64,000 nt of DNA from Pedobacter cryoconitis (GTDB lineage Bacteria > Bacteroidota > Bacteroidia > Sphingobacteriales > Sphingobacteriaceae). The notes beneath the pieces were generated by a model, which saw only the letters and a program-made list of their open reading frames with translations, ran no database searches and had not been told where the DNA came from. Shown piece by piece: positions 8,115 to 17,039 of the stretch. The stretch's first letter is position 1; every line of letters starts with the position of its first letter. A program made the position numbers and the translations under genes. The stretch spans positions 1 through 64,000 of the forward strand of contig NZ_JACHCE010000011.1 in assembly GCF_014200605.1 (NCBI RefSeq). The letters run 5' to 3'.

Positions 8115-9476
8115 ATGTCAAAACTGAGAAGTGAATACCAGAGTTTTGTCAGAGGAGGGAGTTTCAACACCCATACCTATGACCAATTGCTCAATGGGTT
8201 TGCCCAACTGAGTTCCTTCATTGGTGGAAATCGGATCGTTTATGATCGTTTTGGTGAATTCAGCCTTCAGATGGATGAATTCACTGAGGGCATATTTATT
8301 GCTCTAGCACTTCGAGAGACCAATAGTTACGTGATTTCTGCCTTTAATGACTACCATATCCAGCGCCTGATCTTCGATGGGGAGCATAAAATTACTTGGC
8401 GTTATTTTAACAAATACCTTTTTAAATCAATTCCCTATAGAGAAAATGATGGAAAGTTCTTTGGCATGATTAGTAATTTGTTAATACATCATCACTTGGT
8501 TAATGACGCATATAAAGCTTATTCACCAAACGAAGGTTCGTATTGGCGCAATCGTTACCCGGAAATCTTTGCCAATTGTTTATGTCTTGCAGCGATGATT
8601 GAGATGAAGGATAGCCGAGCAGAAACAATCAGTAGGGAAATCATGGACTGCTATGCCAAGGCGGATTTACCAAACCCAGATGCTTATATCCAGGTCAACA
8701 GCTTTTTTAGTAGTAAACGCAGTCAGCTTTCAACAGTTCTGTTGACAGAACTCATCATATTTTTCCTACAATTTAAAGACATGTACCTTGAAAAACGGCT
8801 GGGAATTTTTACCGCAGAATTGAAAACTAGGAAACTAACCATCAGCCTTCCCGCCCCACAACGAAAACAACTGTTCAAATACGCATTTGGAGAAGATAGA
8901 GATGATTTGCGTTACTTTAATACTCTGGCTTTTTTTCATCCGGTAGCTGATAACTCTCTTAAAAAAGAAATAGAGAAAAGCATTACGGCACAGCTTCGTA
9001 CTAAATTTGATTCTTATCACTATTACTACGCGGTAATCACCAATACGTTACCTTTCCAGGGATCAGAATTCTTAGATAAATTCATAGAAGCCACATACCC
9101 AGATCCCACTAAGTATTCCTTTAGAAATACATTTTACGGTCCTCAGGATAATGAATATCCATTGTTTGATATGTTTTTTAACCTATGTTTCAAATTTGGG
9201 CTACAACCAAGAGAAATTACTGAAAAAAAAATGGAAGGCTTTGGGGACTACTACGATTGGCTACTTAACCTTGGTGAATTTGATTACAGCAAGTTTAAAA
9301 TAACCTGGCTGGGTCTGTATCCAACAAAATTCTATTTGAAGGAATTTGCAAAACCACTGGCCTTAAGAAAAATCATAGAAAAATACCTCCGGAACAACCG
9401 GGATCTTCAGGTGGAACGTCTGTATTTTGACATTTATAATCCTCAGATTGAAGAAGTGGAAGCAGACTTTGAGTGA
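8115..9476 (+). CDS. C-terminal part of the DUF4365 protein after the TGA
   Basis: 453 residues from the ATG at 8115, but the frame is open from 8031, directly after the TGA of the upstream gene. The 28 codons between (starting NRSHHRKLFNYIKEV) look like normal protein. No recognised domain is seen; the sequence is helical and rich in aromatic residues, like the helical repeats that follow nuclease domains in large defence proteins. It may be expressed alone from 8115, by stop read-through, or be part of a pseudogene. A strong stem-loop follows at 9498-9526. Confidence 0.65.
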   Translation: MSKLRSEYQSFVRGGSFNTHTYDQLLNGFAQLSSFIGGNRIVYDRFGEFSLQMDEFTEGIFIALALRETNSYVISAFNDYHIQRLIFDGEHKITWRYFNKYLFKSIPYRENDGKFFGMISNLLIHHHLVNDAYKAYSPNEGSYWRNRYPEIFANCLCLAAMIEMKDSRAETISREIMDCYAKADLPNPDAYIQVNSFFSSKRSQLSTVLLTELIIFFLQFKDMYLEKRLGIFTAELKTRKLTISLPAPQRKQLFKYAFGEDRDDLRYFNTLAFFHPVADNSLKKEIEKSITAQLRTKFDSYHYYYAVITNTLPFQGSEFLDKFIEATYPDPTKYSFRNTFYGPQDNEYPLFDMFFNLCFKFGLQPREITEKKMEGFGDYYDWLLNLGEFDYSKFKITWLGLYPTKFYLKEFAKPLALRKIIEKYLRNNRDLQVERLYFDIYNPQIEEVEADFE

Positions 9477-9497
9477 AATGAAAATAGTTGCTCATAT

Positions 9498-9526
9498 CTG
9501 TGCTCCGAAAGTATTTCGGAGCACAG
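9498..9526. terminator. Bidirectional stem-loop between convergent genes
   Basis: CTGTGCTCCGAAA and TTTCGGAGCACAG form a perfect 13 bp stem around a GTA loop. It lies between the plus-strand gene ending at 9476 and the minus-strand gene ending at 9538. The T-tract is weak on either side, but the position and stem strength support a shared terminator. Confidence 0.7.
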
Positions 9527-9537
9527 GTTTAAAAAAC

Positions 9538-10530
9538 TTATTTCGGCTGATAGAAGTCAAGATCAGCAGATACATTTATAAGATCGTAATCTTTGGTCAG
9601 TTTTTGCAGCTGATTTTGGTCTTCCAAAATGAAAAAAGTTGAAAGAAAAATCTCCCCTTTGTTATTGGGTCTGTCAGTTGTGTATACTTTATATACTTCG
9701 TTCTGGTACTTAAAATAAATTTCTCGTAAGCTGGTCAATTTTTTTATGCCACCAAGATTTTCAATTTGTGTGAAAATCGCTCGTAGTTGCTTGTTTAACA
9801 ATTTGGGATGAAAACTTTCATTATGAAATGATTTTGTTGTTGGATGGGCTTTTACCATCTCAGCAAAGTGTCGGTTGGTTATGTGAACAATACTAAATTC
9901 GTTTATAACAATCTGTTTCCCATTTAGAGTAAACGTTAAATCGGCGACATTAAAAGTTTCAAAAACCTCTTTTGCGGATAAATAAATAAACTTGTTCTGA
10001 AGTACTGTGGACATCTTTTTGGCATCATAAATCCTACGTCCGCCGAATTGAAAATTAGACTGGTATTCGCTGCTACCCTTTTGTACCTGATCTATTTCAT
10101 ACTCGTATTCACGGATAATTTCTAACACCAGTTTATCCTTTGTGCTCTTGTCTGCAAGTTTTTGCTCCCAATTGCTTGCTTCGTTTTTTAGATGTAATAG
10201 ACTTGAAGTAGCTTCATCAATACCGATTTGCCGAATCTCGGTTCCAAATGGTCTGTAATATGCCGAACCTCCAGTCAGATCGCGGAAATAGATAAGATAT
10301 GTGAATTTAAAATTGTAATGGGCGCATACTGTGGCTACATCAAATGGTGGAAGATCACCTTGTGCGGTTTTCAGGAATGAGCAAATAAAATCCTTCTCAA
10401 TTTCGGAAAGTATCTCAACATCCGCAGTTCTTTGCAAAAGGTCGGTGAGGATATTCTGTAAACGAAGATGCTCGGCCTCTTCATGCGTCCAGTCTGGTTT
10501 AAGTTCTTGTTGTGTATATTTTCCTATCAT
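9538..10530 (-). CDS. Hypothetical protein, 330 aa
   Basis: Soluble and unrecognised. The N-terminal half is acidic and helical. The C-terminal half holds a beta-rich segment with FSIVHITNRHFAEMVKAHP (about 215-233), then SLREIYFKYQNEVYKVYTTDRP and GEIFLSTFFILED. A HxxxRH pair followed by alternating strands recalls small RNase-like toxin domains of the BECR type, but this is a weak impression. It converges on the DUF4365 gene and has about 60 bp to a frameshifted remnant upstream. Confidence 0.6.
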   Translation of the reverse strand: MIGKYTQQELKPDWTHEEAEHLRLQNILTDLLQRTADVEILSEIEKDFICSFLKTAQGDLPPFDVATVCAHYNFKFTYLIYFRDLTGGSAYYRPFGTEIRQIGIDEATSSLLHLKNEASNWEQKLADKSTKDKLVLEIIREYEYEIDQVQKGSSEYQSNFQFGGRRIYDAKKMSTVLQNKFIYLSAKEVFETFNVADLTFTLNGKQIVINEFSIVHITNRHFAEMVKAHPTTKSFHNESFHPKLLNKQLRAIFTQIENLGGIKKLTSLREIYFKYQNEVYKVYTTDRPNNKGEIFLSTFFILEDQNQLQKLTKDYDLINVSADLDFYQPK

Positions 10531-10589
10531 AATAATTCGATATTTTGCAAAGATACCTATACCCGAGTAACAACATTCTTAATTTTGAA

Positions 10590-11083
10590 CTACATTTTCA
10601 AAAAATCACAATAGAAAGCAATAAGTCGCTCTGTATGCGATTTTGTCAGAAAAGTATTGTTGAGATCATGAAAATAGCTTACTGTTTTTTTAGGAAGTAA
10701 TAGTACTTCCAATACTTTTGCCAATGTTAAAACATTTCGAAAAACTCAAAATCATCATATCCAAAAATGAATTTTACCGTGTTCATCGTAAACTCATTGT
10801 AGAAACTAATGAAATTTGAAAACTGATCTATTTTCGGCAATAGATTAAGATAGCCGTTCTGATCTTTTATTAAATCGAAATGCCTTTGGAAAACATCTTT
10901 TGCCTGAAGTTGACGATCACCGACAATAAAACCATAATCGAACACATAGTACCAAATTGAATTACCATCAACAAAAATACTGGTGAAGAATTCGGGATTA
11001 AATCCTGCTTTAAGTATTCCTAAATTATCTTTTCTCCAAGAGTAAGTGTCCTTTTCTTTTGGAGGGCTATATAATTTAGTCGT
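10590..11083 (-). pseudogene. Frameshifted gene remnant
   Basis: A minus-strand frame without a start codon is open from about 11083 (KLYSPPKEKDTYSW...) to TAA near 10727 (ending DDFEFFEMF). One base later the next frame continues naturally as NVLTLAKVLEVLLLPKKTV to TAG at 10590-10592. Restoring one A in the GAAATG run near 10733 would join both into about 165 residues. The 5' end is also missing, since stops lie just upstream in frame. A degraded gene of unknown function. Confidence 0.45.
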
Positions 11084-11093
11084 TCAAGTTGTG

Positions 11094-11339
11094 TTATACA
11101 AATCGAAATATTTCGGGAATATTTTCATGATCCCAATTTTTTCGCAGCCCGTTTTTGGCGATTAAAGCTGTTTCCACAACTGTCATTACAGAAGGTCTGA
11201 CGGATTGTACCATGAAGCAATTTTTCTTAGTAAGTGCAGGTTTTGACTTCTCCTTAAGATTGTAGCTCATAGATAAGATTTTGATATACTGGTGCCTGAA
11301 ATTCTCGGGTGGCCCTAACGGGCATAAGGCGTTTGACAA
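11094..11339 (-). CDS. Doubtful small ORF, 81 aa
   Basis: An ATG-initiated frame starting 17 bp after the stop of the second membrane-protein gene. The composition (MSNALCPLGPPENF near the start, a basic middle) gives no family. Another minus frame is also open across its first third, which weakens the case. It may be the last gene of the Argonaute operon, a remnant, or non-coding. Confidence 0.25.
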   Translation of the reverse strand: MSNALCPLGPPENFRHQYIKILSMSYNLKEKSKPALTKKNCFMVQSVRPSVMTVVETALIAKNGLRKNWDHENIPEIFRFV

Positions 11340-11355
11340 GATAAGGATTAGGGGA

Positions 11356-11889
11356 CTAATCCTTTGATAATACCTGTTTTACAATGTTTAAATACCGGCT
11401 ACGTTTTAAATCTTTAGATGCGTCTGTAAGTATTGAACGATACGCTTTATCTACAATATCATGTGTAGAATCTAAATAATCTGCGGCATTCATTGCACCG
11501 TGTTCGCTAATGTACCAATGCTCGTTGATCAATTCCTCTAAAATAGCAATGGATTTTTTTGATAGAAAAACCCTGGCAACGCTCATCTGTTCTCGGACTG
11601 CACTTAGTGCGTCTGCGGCCTTTTCTCCTTCTTTTTTGTAGTATGTACTCTGGGGATATGTTTCATCATACACAGAACCGGGTTGCTGAAAATAGTCCTT
11701 TCTATCGCTTAACGAATCTCTCCAGTTTCCAAGATTTTTTAATATTTCAAAATAATATTTTTCTCGCTCAGACCATTTCCCTTGAGCGGCAAGAATAATG
11801 CGCACCAAGAATATAGTGCTGAGGATCAACAATACTGAAATCCCGTAGTGGTTAGCTAGCGCTATTCCTTTTTCTAATAGTTCGATCAT
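11356..11889 (-). CDS. Single-TM protein, third gene of the Argonaute operon
   Basis: 177 residues. A hydrophobic segment at about 17-35 (ISVLLILSTIFLVRIILAA) is followed by a charged soluble region that is mostly helical. The start overlaps the stop of the preceding gene by 4 bp (ATGA), typical of translational coupling. No enzyme motif is visible. Because it is coupled to an inactive Argonaute and another membrane protein, it is a candidate effector or effector partner that would act on the inner membrane once the Argonaute finds its target. This function is inferred only from context. Confidence 0.7.
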   Translation of the reverse strand: MIELLEKGIALANHYGISVLLILSTIFLVRIILAAQGKWSEREKYYFEILKNLGNWRDSLSDRKDYFQQPGSVYDETYPQSTYYKKEGEKAADALSAVREQMSVARVFLSKKSIAILEELINEHWYISEHGAMNAADYLDSTHDIVDKAYRSILTDASKDLKRSRYLNIVKQVLSKD

Positions 11890-12749
11890 GGTTTGTCTGT
11901 AGAAGAATAACCCAGTATTTTTTGAATTATCTTTTCAAAAGCAGGTTTGATACCCGTGATAAAATTGGAAATGGTTAGTCCGATTAACCCGATGATTCCG
12001 ATTGCGTCTGAAAAACTCTGTTTGATTTGTGGGAAAAGATTTAATGTTTTATAGATTCCGTAAATCAAAAACAAGAGTAATAGATTATAAAGTATTCCTG
12101 CAATAATATTGGTTCGTTTGGCAAATTTCGTTTCAAACTCTAATAATGCATCATAGTGATCAGTATCTACTATTTCTCTGGATAGAATAATTGAATTGTA
12201 TGCGTTGATAAAACATAGTGCAATAAAATCATTTCCCTGTTCAAAAATTGCTGATTCCTTGGTTATTTCCATGTAAGCCTCGTCTTGTAACGGCTTTGAA
12301 ACAGCTGTTTTTTTAGTCAGGTTTAAAAATGATATAATCACTGCGGCAATATTACTTTTGCTGTAGTAGTTTTCTTTGATAATGTTTTCAAATGTTATAG
12401 TTGTGTTATTCCTCGTTCTGATATCAATAATTTTTTCAATCCAGTTTTTGTCATAGCTGAATTTGATAACACCAACTATAATCGAAAAGATCAAATAATC
12501 ATTGTGGACAAAAGGAGAAATTGAATCTCTTGTAGGTGTACGCCTACTGATTGCCTGGTAATGGATATCAAAGACATTAACTGAATCTGTTGAAATTGCT
12601 TCAATAATCCCATAATATATTTTGTCAATTTCATTTAGATCTTGGGGAGAATGAATCTGCTGATGAGACAATAGGTTGCTAAACGCAGTTAAAACACTAT
12701 TCCCAGCTATGGATTGTAGGTAGAGTGAGCGATTTTCTAAAGAAACCAT
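11886..12749 (-). CDS. Two-TM protein, second gene of the Argonaute operon
   Basis: 287 residues from the ATG at 12749 (MVSLENRSLYL), chosen over 12791 because it overlaps the Argonaute gene by only 13 bp. A long soluble helical domain comes first. Two membrane segments lie near the C-terminus (IIAGILYNLLLLFLIYGIY and AIGIIGLIGLTISNFITGI), with a short cytosolic-looking tail. Catalytically inactive long-B Argonautes are known to work with membrane effectors (for example the BPAM type) that trigger cell death; this gene is in the matching position. I do not claim sequence homology to BPAM. Confidence 0.7.
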   Translation of the reverse strand: MVSLENRSLYLQSIAGNSVLTAFSNLLSHQQIHSPQDLNEIDKIYYGIIEAISTDSVNVFDIHYQAISRRTPTRDSISPFVHNDYLIFSIIVGVIKFSYDKNWIEKIIDIRTRNNTTITFENIIKENYYSKSNIAAVIISFLNLTKKTAVSKPLQDEAYMEITKESAIFEQGNDFIALCFINAYNSIILSREIVDTDHYDALLEFETKFAKRTNIIAGILYNLLLLFLIYGIYKTLNLFPQIKQSFSDAIGIIGLIGLTISNFITGIKPAFEKIIQKILGYSSTDKP

Positions 12750-15016
12750 TTTTTTCGTTTTAGACTGTAATTCAAATGATCCGCATCCCATCCAGTAACA
12801 TTTCGCATCTTACTCAATAGCTTGGATATCAAGTTGGAATAAAGCATTGTCGCCGGCTGTTCACCGGGCAAGAAATTCCGCCATGAAAGGTAGGTAAAGG
12901 AAAATATTTGTTGAACGATATAGGCCAAATCATAGTAAAGCAGGTCGTCCAACTCATTATTGTTATAGTTGCCTTGCGGTGTTCTAATCTTAATTTGAAC
13001 CGGTGTACTCATTCCTTGTCTAGCTGTTTTAAGTTCTTTTGGACCGAACATTTGAACCACACAGGTTTCAGAATCTAAAAAGAAGTTGCTAGCCCTATTT
13101 GGAATGTACGCCCCTTTACCGGAAAGGCCCGGCTGGCTTGGTTCGAATAGCAGATGTGGGTGGGATTTGCTTATCGTCACGAAGGCGAATTTTATTTTGT
13201 ACTTGGTGTTGTTTTTGATGAATTGACTGATGACGTCAAACTCAGTGTTCTTTATTGGTTTAAATATATGAAAGATCAAGCGAACAGTGTCGCCCTCAGA
13301 CCAACCTTGTTCTTTTTCTAAACGGTTGAAAGAATAGCTAAGGCTTGACAATAGTTCATCAAAATATTTTTCGAACGGAACATCCTTTACTTTGTCGCCC
13401 AAAAGATATTGGCCATCACTGGAAAGAAAAGTAGTGATTCCGACTACTTTGGATTGCTCTGCGCCTTTGAACTGGTTTTTTCTCATCCAACTATGGCCAA
13501 TACCAATGATGATTTCCCGATCAACTGATTTTTGAGAAGGTAGTACCCAAGGCGTACCACCCAATTTTGCATAGATCTGTAAGGCAATTGAGTTTAGAAT
13601 ATATTCGTTATAAGTTTTTACGTTATGTGTAAGTACATACTGCACCGGGATTTCCAGTGAGAGCAGTTTGGCTTTCAATTTAAAATAAGGATTGTCACTG
13701 TCGGCAAGGCGTTTAAACTCTATCGGAATTTCAATGATGGCTAAATCGGGTTTAGCTTCATCCCACTCTCTTATAATTCTTAAGTATTCTTCAAGATCGA
13801 AAGTACTTAGCTGATTGATATTGTAATTGAGTTCTGTAAGTTCATATTTTTTAAGCAGGCCTTTCTTAAAAAAGTTGGAAGTACTAATGCCATCCTTGAG
13901 ACTGGCTAAGAAATCAGTAAAATATCCTCTGTTTTCTCTATGGCAAATACATAAAACTGTTGGTGACTTGGTATCAAAACTAATGCTGTCGTATGGGCCA
14001 AAGTTGGTCAAGCCCATGTCTGGACTTGTACTATTTGTCTTTGTACCTGCCGGATCAAAAATAAAAGTCGGAGTTTTTAAAGCAAAAGTGTTGCTGATCG
14101 TTATGGGCACTTCTTGTACCGTAAAACAGAAACCATCGCTATTCTCAAAAAGAATCTTTGCACCATCTAATCGGCCTGTAAACAAATGTTTGGCAGTGCT
14201 ATTAATTTCTGCATACAAATTTTTTGTGTTGTATATCTCACTTCGTTTACTTTCGATTGCATTCAGGACACGCAAAGAGTCTTCGGGGCTGGTGGCAAAA
14301 TCTAGGTAGTTGGCAATGTTAAATTTTGTTTTTCTTATAAACAGTTCATTTAGCGGAAAAAGTACCTCACCTTCATTAGTTTTAACTTTTGCTGACTCGC
14401 CATGGATTTCAGAGAGCGTTCCAATAAATTCTTCACTAGGAGCAAGGATGTTATCCATCCCTGGCATGATTTCACAATGCAATACTTCTATACCTGTCAA
14501 GTCATATCCTTCCGCTAATAAGTCTGCACAGCTTTTGTTAAAAATCCAGTTCCTTTTTATGTTGATTACGAAACCGAATTGTTTTTGCCCATTTATAGTG
14601 GCAAGCCTCAACTGAACTTCGATGAGTTTTTTGTATGCAATTTTCCCTTGCAGATTCTCCGGTAGTAGGTCGTGGATTAAATCATCGGTGTTTTTGCTAG
14701 AGAAAAACCTGAATGGATAAAAGTCAACTGGCGTAAAGGATACGAACCGCTGTTTAAAAGTCCTGAAAAAAATGTGTTTAATTAATGAGGACGTAATTGT
14801 ATGGTCGGTAAACACATCTCTTGTTACATTTTCTCCTATGTCTATAGTGCTGTCGTCTCCGGAGTTAGAGATATAAATATCATCCCCGTTGCGGAAAAAG
14901 GAATGCGTTCGATTATGGTTTCTTCTAAGTTCTTGTAACGCTTCGTCAGAATAGGTAGTTTTTGAAATCTGAAATTTTTCAAAATCAAATGATATCGGGA
15001 AAAAATTGAGTTGCAT
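12737..15016 (-). CDS. Prokaryotic Argonaute, catalytically defective PIWI domain
   Basis: 759 residues, the size of a long Argonaute. The N-terminal and PAZ-like region spans about 1-400. A MID-type region around 440-490 has IPVQYVLTHN and LNSIALQIYAKLGGTPW, the usual MID/PIWI junction pattern. PIWI begins at about 500. The first catalytic Asp position reads GIGHSW (505-510), with Gly/His instead of Asp. The position of the third acid (usually RDG) reads FHIFKPIKN near 582-590. The catalytic tetrad is thus lost, so it probably binds guide and target without slicing. It is the first gene of a three-gene overlapping operon with two membrane proteins. Confidence 0.85.
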   Translation of the reverse strand: MQLNFFPISFDFEKFQISKTTYSDEALQELRRNHNRTHSFFRNGDDIYISNSGDDSTIDIGENVTRDVFTDHTITSSLIKHIFFRTFKQRFVSFTPVDFYPFRFFSSKNTDDLIHDLLPENLQGKIAYKKLIEVQLRLATINGQKQFGFVINIKRNWIFNKSCADLLAEGYDLTGIEVLHCEIMPGMDNILAPSEEFIGTLSEIHGESAKVKTNEGEVLFPLNELFIRKTKFNIANYLDFATSPEDSLRVLNAIESKRSEIYNTKNLYAEINSTAKHLFTGRLDGAKILFENSDGFCFTVQEVPITISNTFALKTPTFIFDPAGTKTNSTSPDMGLTNFGPYDSISFDTKSPTVLCICHRENRGYFTDFLASLKDGISTSNFFKKGLLKKYELTELNYNINQLSTFDLEEYLRIIREWDEAKPDLAIIEIPIEFKRLADSDNPYFKLKAKLLSLEIPVQYVLTHNVKTYNEYILNSIALQIYAKLGGTPWVLPSQKSVDREIIIGIGHSWMRKNQFKGAEQSKVVGITTFLSSDGQYLLGDKVKDVPFEKYFDELLSSLSYSFNRLEKEQGWSEGDTVRLIFHIFKPIKNTEFDVISQFIKNNTKYKIKFAFVTISKSHPHLLFEPSQPGLSGKGAYIPNRASNFFLDSETCVVQMFGPKELKTARQGMSTPVQIKIRTPQGNYNNNELDDLLYYDLAYIVQQIFSFTYLSWRNFLPGEQPATMLYSNLISKLLSKMRNVTGWDADHLNYSLKRKKWFL

Positions 15017-15472
15017 CGTTAATTTGTGATTTGGTTAAACCCAAAAATACTTGATTTTCAGTCTTTCCCCAAAAAACTTTATGCACAAGAAACTAATATA
15101 ATATCCTATTAGACTCGGGAGCTATTTTACTGTGTAGTTCAATAAAGTTGGTTCTTTTTCATTTTTGGTGAAGGGTTAACACAGACTTTTATAAATGATT
15201 TCAGTAGTAAAAGTAAATATTTGTAGATAGGGATATAACTTTAAGGACTTTATCTTTTAGTTTTTTTACCAAAAGTGACGAAGAACCAAGTTTCTCCGAC
15301 ATATACGACATTGCAACTTAAAATTCAGACTTACATGGTGGTTGTTTTGCTAATAAAAGAACTAACCTGATTCGTTTGTCGTAAATATCGCTTAATTTCT
15401 TATAATATTAAGTTTACATAATGGTTTAAATTATCAATATATTTAAAAATTAGCACTAAACACGATCAATTT
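15017..15472. other. Divergent intergenic region upstream of the Argonaute operon
   Basis: A 456 bp AT-rich gap between the minus-strand Argonaute operon and the plus-strand gene at 15473. It must hold promoters for both directions. I see no convincing coding frame, no long inverted repeat and no clear Bacteroidota -33/-7 pair that I could assign with confidence. Confidence 0.4.
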
Positions 15473-16483
15473 ATGCGCAATCTAGCCATTTTTTTAACCC
15501 GTCTACAGACTTTCAACCTTCGCATCATCACCAAGTCTGAATTGAAAAGTCCGATAAATGAAGACAAGGAGAAACAGGCTTACAGCCTTGCACACGAAAC
15601 ACATTACTATGATTCGTTCACTTATAAGAGTGAAATCAGGGTATTAAAAGATATGGCTTTAATTGACCTGCTATCCCTTAACGAAGTCAGCTTAAAAAGA
15701 GAATTTGAACAGCTCAAAAAATTAAAGGAAAGGTTTAAACTAATATGGACAAATTTCCACCAACATTACGGTGAGCTTAGAGCCGAATATCCCAGCAACT
15801 TCATATTTTCGATTCAACTCGATTATTTGTTTATCGTTAACAACCTGCAATCAGACTACAAGGATATTTATATAGGTGATGAGTTTGTAGAAAGTCTGCA
15901 CGATACTTTGAAAATCAGGGACAAGTTCTTAAGTGAACTGATAAGCGAAGTAGATGAAATTCTAAATCCCCGTGAAACCTTCGAGGAATGGATGGCCAAA
16001 CAGAAGAGCCCGCAACAAGTTGAGGATGCCACGCCTGAGCAATCCCCAAAAATCCCATATAATCCCGATGCGGGTCGGCCAAAATTCAATCATCAGTATA
16101 TAGATGACTTTTTGCAAATCCTAAGGACTTATTTTTCAGAGGAACATTTCAACCAACTTGCCGCACTGATAAAATCGGACGAACAACCTGCAAGCCAGAT
16201 GATCTTCAACGGAAACAGTAATAAGCTTGCTGATGCTTTTAAGCAGCTTTATGAAGCAAACCTGATTGTTGGCTGCAATAAAGCGGAACTCGAAAAATGG
16301 ATTCTAAAACACTTCTTATATAGCAATGGAGATAAAGTAAACGAATACTCGGAAGGCTGGCTAAGTGCGATTATATCTTCCGATACCAAGATTTGCAAAT
16401 CACCAATTTTAGAGGTAAGGATGAAAGATAAAGTTCCTTTTCTGGTTCCAACAGTCCGAAACAAAAAAAACAGTAAATATTAG
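15473..16483 (+). CDS. RteC-like protein of the mobilization region
   Basis: 336 residues. The N-terminal part is helical and charged. A proline-rich linker lies near 180-205. The C-terminal domain (about 215-320) has IFNGNSNKLADAFKQLYEANLIVGCNKAELEKWILKHF, a pattern resembling the C-terminal winged-helix domain of RteC, which controls excision of Bacteroides conjugative transposons. It lies upstream of two helix-turn-helix genes and the mobilization pair, the usual position for such a regulator. The RteC relationship is judged from pattern and place, and is moderate. Confidence 0.55.
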   Translation: MRNLAIFLTRLQTFNLRIITKSELKSPINEDKEKQAYSLAHETHYYDSFTYKSEIRVLKDMALIDLLSLNEVSLKREFEQLKKLKERFKLIWTNFHQHYGELRAEYPSNFIFSIQLDYLFIVNNLQSDYKDIYIGDEFVESLHDTLKIRDKFLSELISEVDEILNPRETFEEWMAKQKSPQQVEDATPEQSPKIPYNPDAGRPKFNHQYIDDFLQILRTYFSEEHFNQLAALIKSDEQPASQMIFNGNSNKLADAFKQLYEANLIVGCNKAELEKWILKHFLYSNGDKVNEYSEGWLSAIISSDTKICKSPILEVRMKDKVPFLVPTVRNKKNSKY

Positions 16484-16572
16484 TAGGGAAACGGTAAGGA
16501 TGCGGTTTAACGTATTGTAACCCTACAAAACAAGCCACTAATATTGCGGTATCAAAACAAAAGATACCGCTT

Positions 16573-16920
16573 ATGAAGTACACATTTGAAGAACTACCGC
16601 AGGCCATTAGTACACTGCACGAAAAGGTAGACCGCATTAAAGATCTGCTGCTGGAAAACAAGTCGCAAAATCCCCAACGTCCCCGAGAAGATTTATTGAC
16701 TATTGGGCAGGCTGCCGAATTTCTCAACCTGTCTGTACCCACGCTTTACACCAAAGTGAGCCGGAAGGAAATCCCCGTGAACAAGCGGGGCAAAAGACTT
16801 TATTTCTCCATGGTGGAACTATCAGATTGGGTAAGATCGGGCAGAAAGAAAACCACTGAAGAAATCCGGCAGGGAACCATCCATTCAGCCACGGACGGCA
16901 TCATACCACCACCAACATAG
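16573..16920 (+). CDS. Helix-turn-helix (MerR/excisionase-type) protein
   Basis: 115 residues. The N-terminal coiled-coil-like segment (LHEKVDRIKDLLLEN) is followed by an excisionase-type helix-turn-helix: LLTIGQAAEFLNLSVPTLYTKVSRKEIP, then the wing KRGKRLYFSMVELSDWVRSGR. This is typical of HTH_17 proteins on Bacteroidota mobile elements, which act as recombination directionality factors or local repressors. It lies between the RteC-like gene and the structured non-coding region at 17.1-17.3 kb. Confidence 0.8.
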   Translation: MKYTFEELPQAISTLHEKVDRIKDLLLENKSQNPQRPREDLLTIGQAAEFLNLSVPTLYTKVSRKEIPVNKRGKRLYFSMVELSDWVRSGRKKTTEEIRQGTIHSATDGIIPPPT

Positions 16921-17039
16921 CTATATATCCCTATTGCTAAGTAGATATGAATGCATATAACAACATGCAGATATATCAATGTAAAAACGGTTTTATGTGT
17001 AACAAAAACCACTGGCGCATCATGTTAATTCGGGACAGT

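Noticed and set aside
13827..14615. Plus-strand ORFs of 160 and 101 residues opposite the Argonaute gene
   Set aside because: They lie antisense inside the Argonaute coding region and show no domain or start signals.
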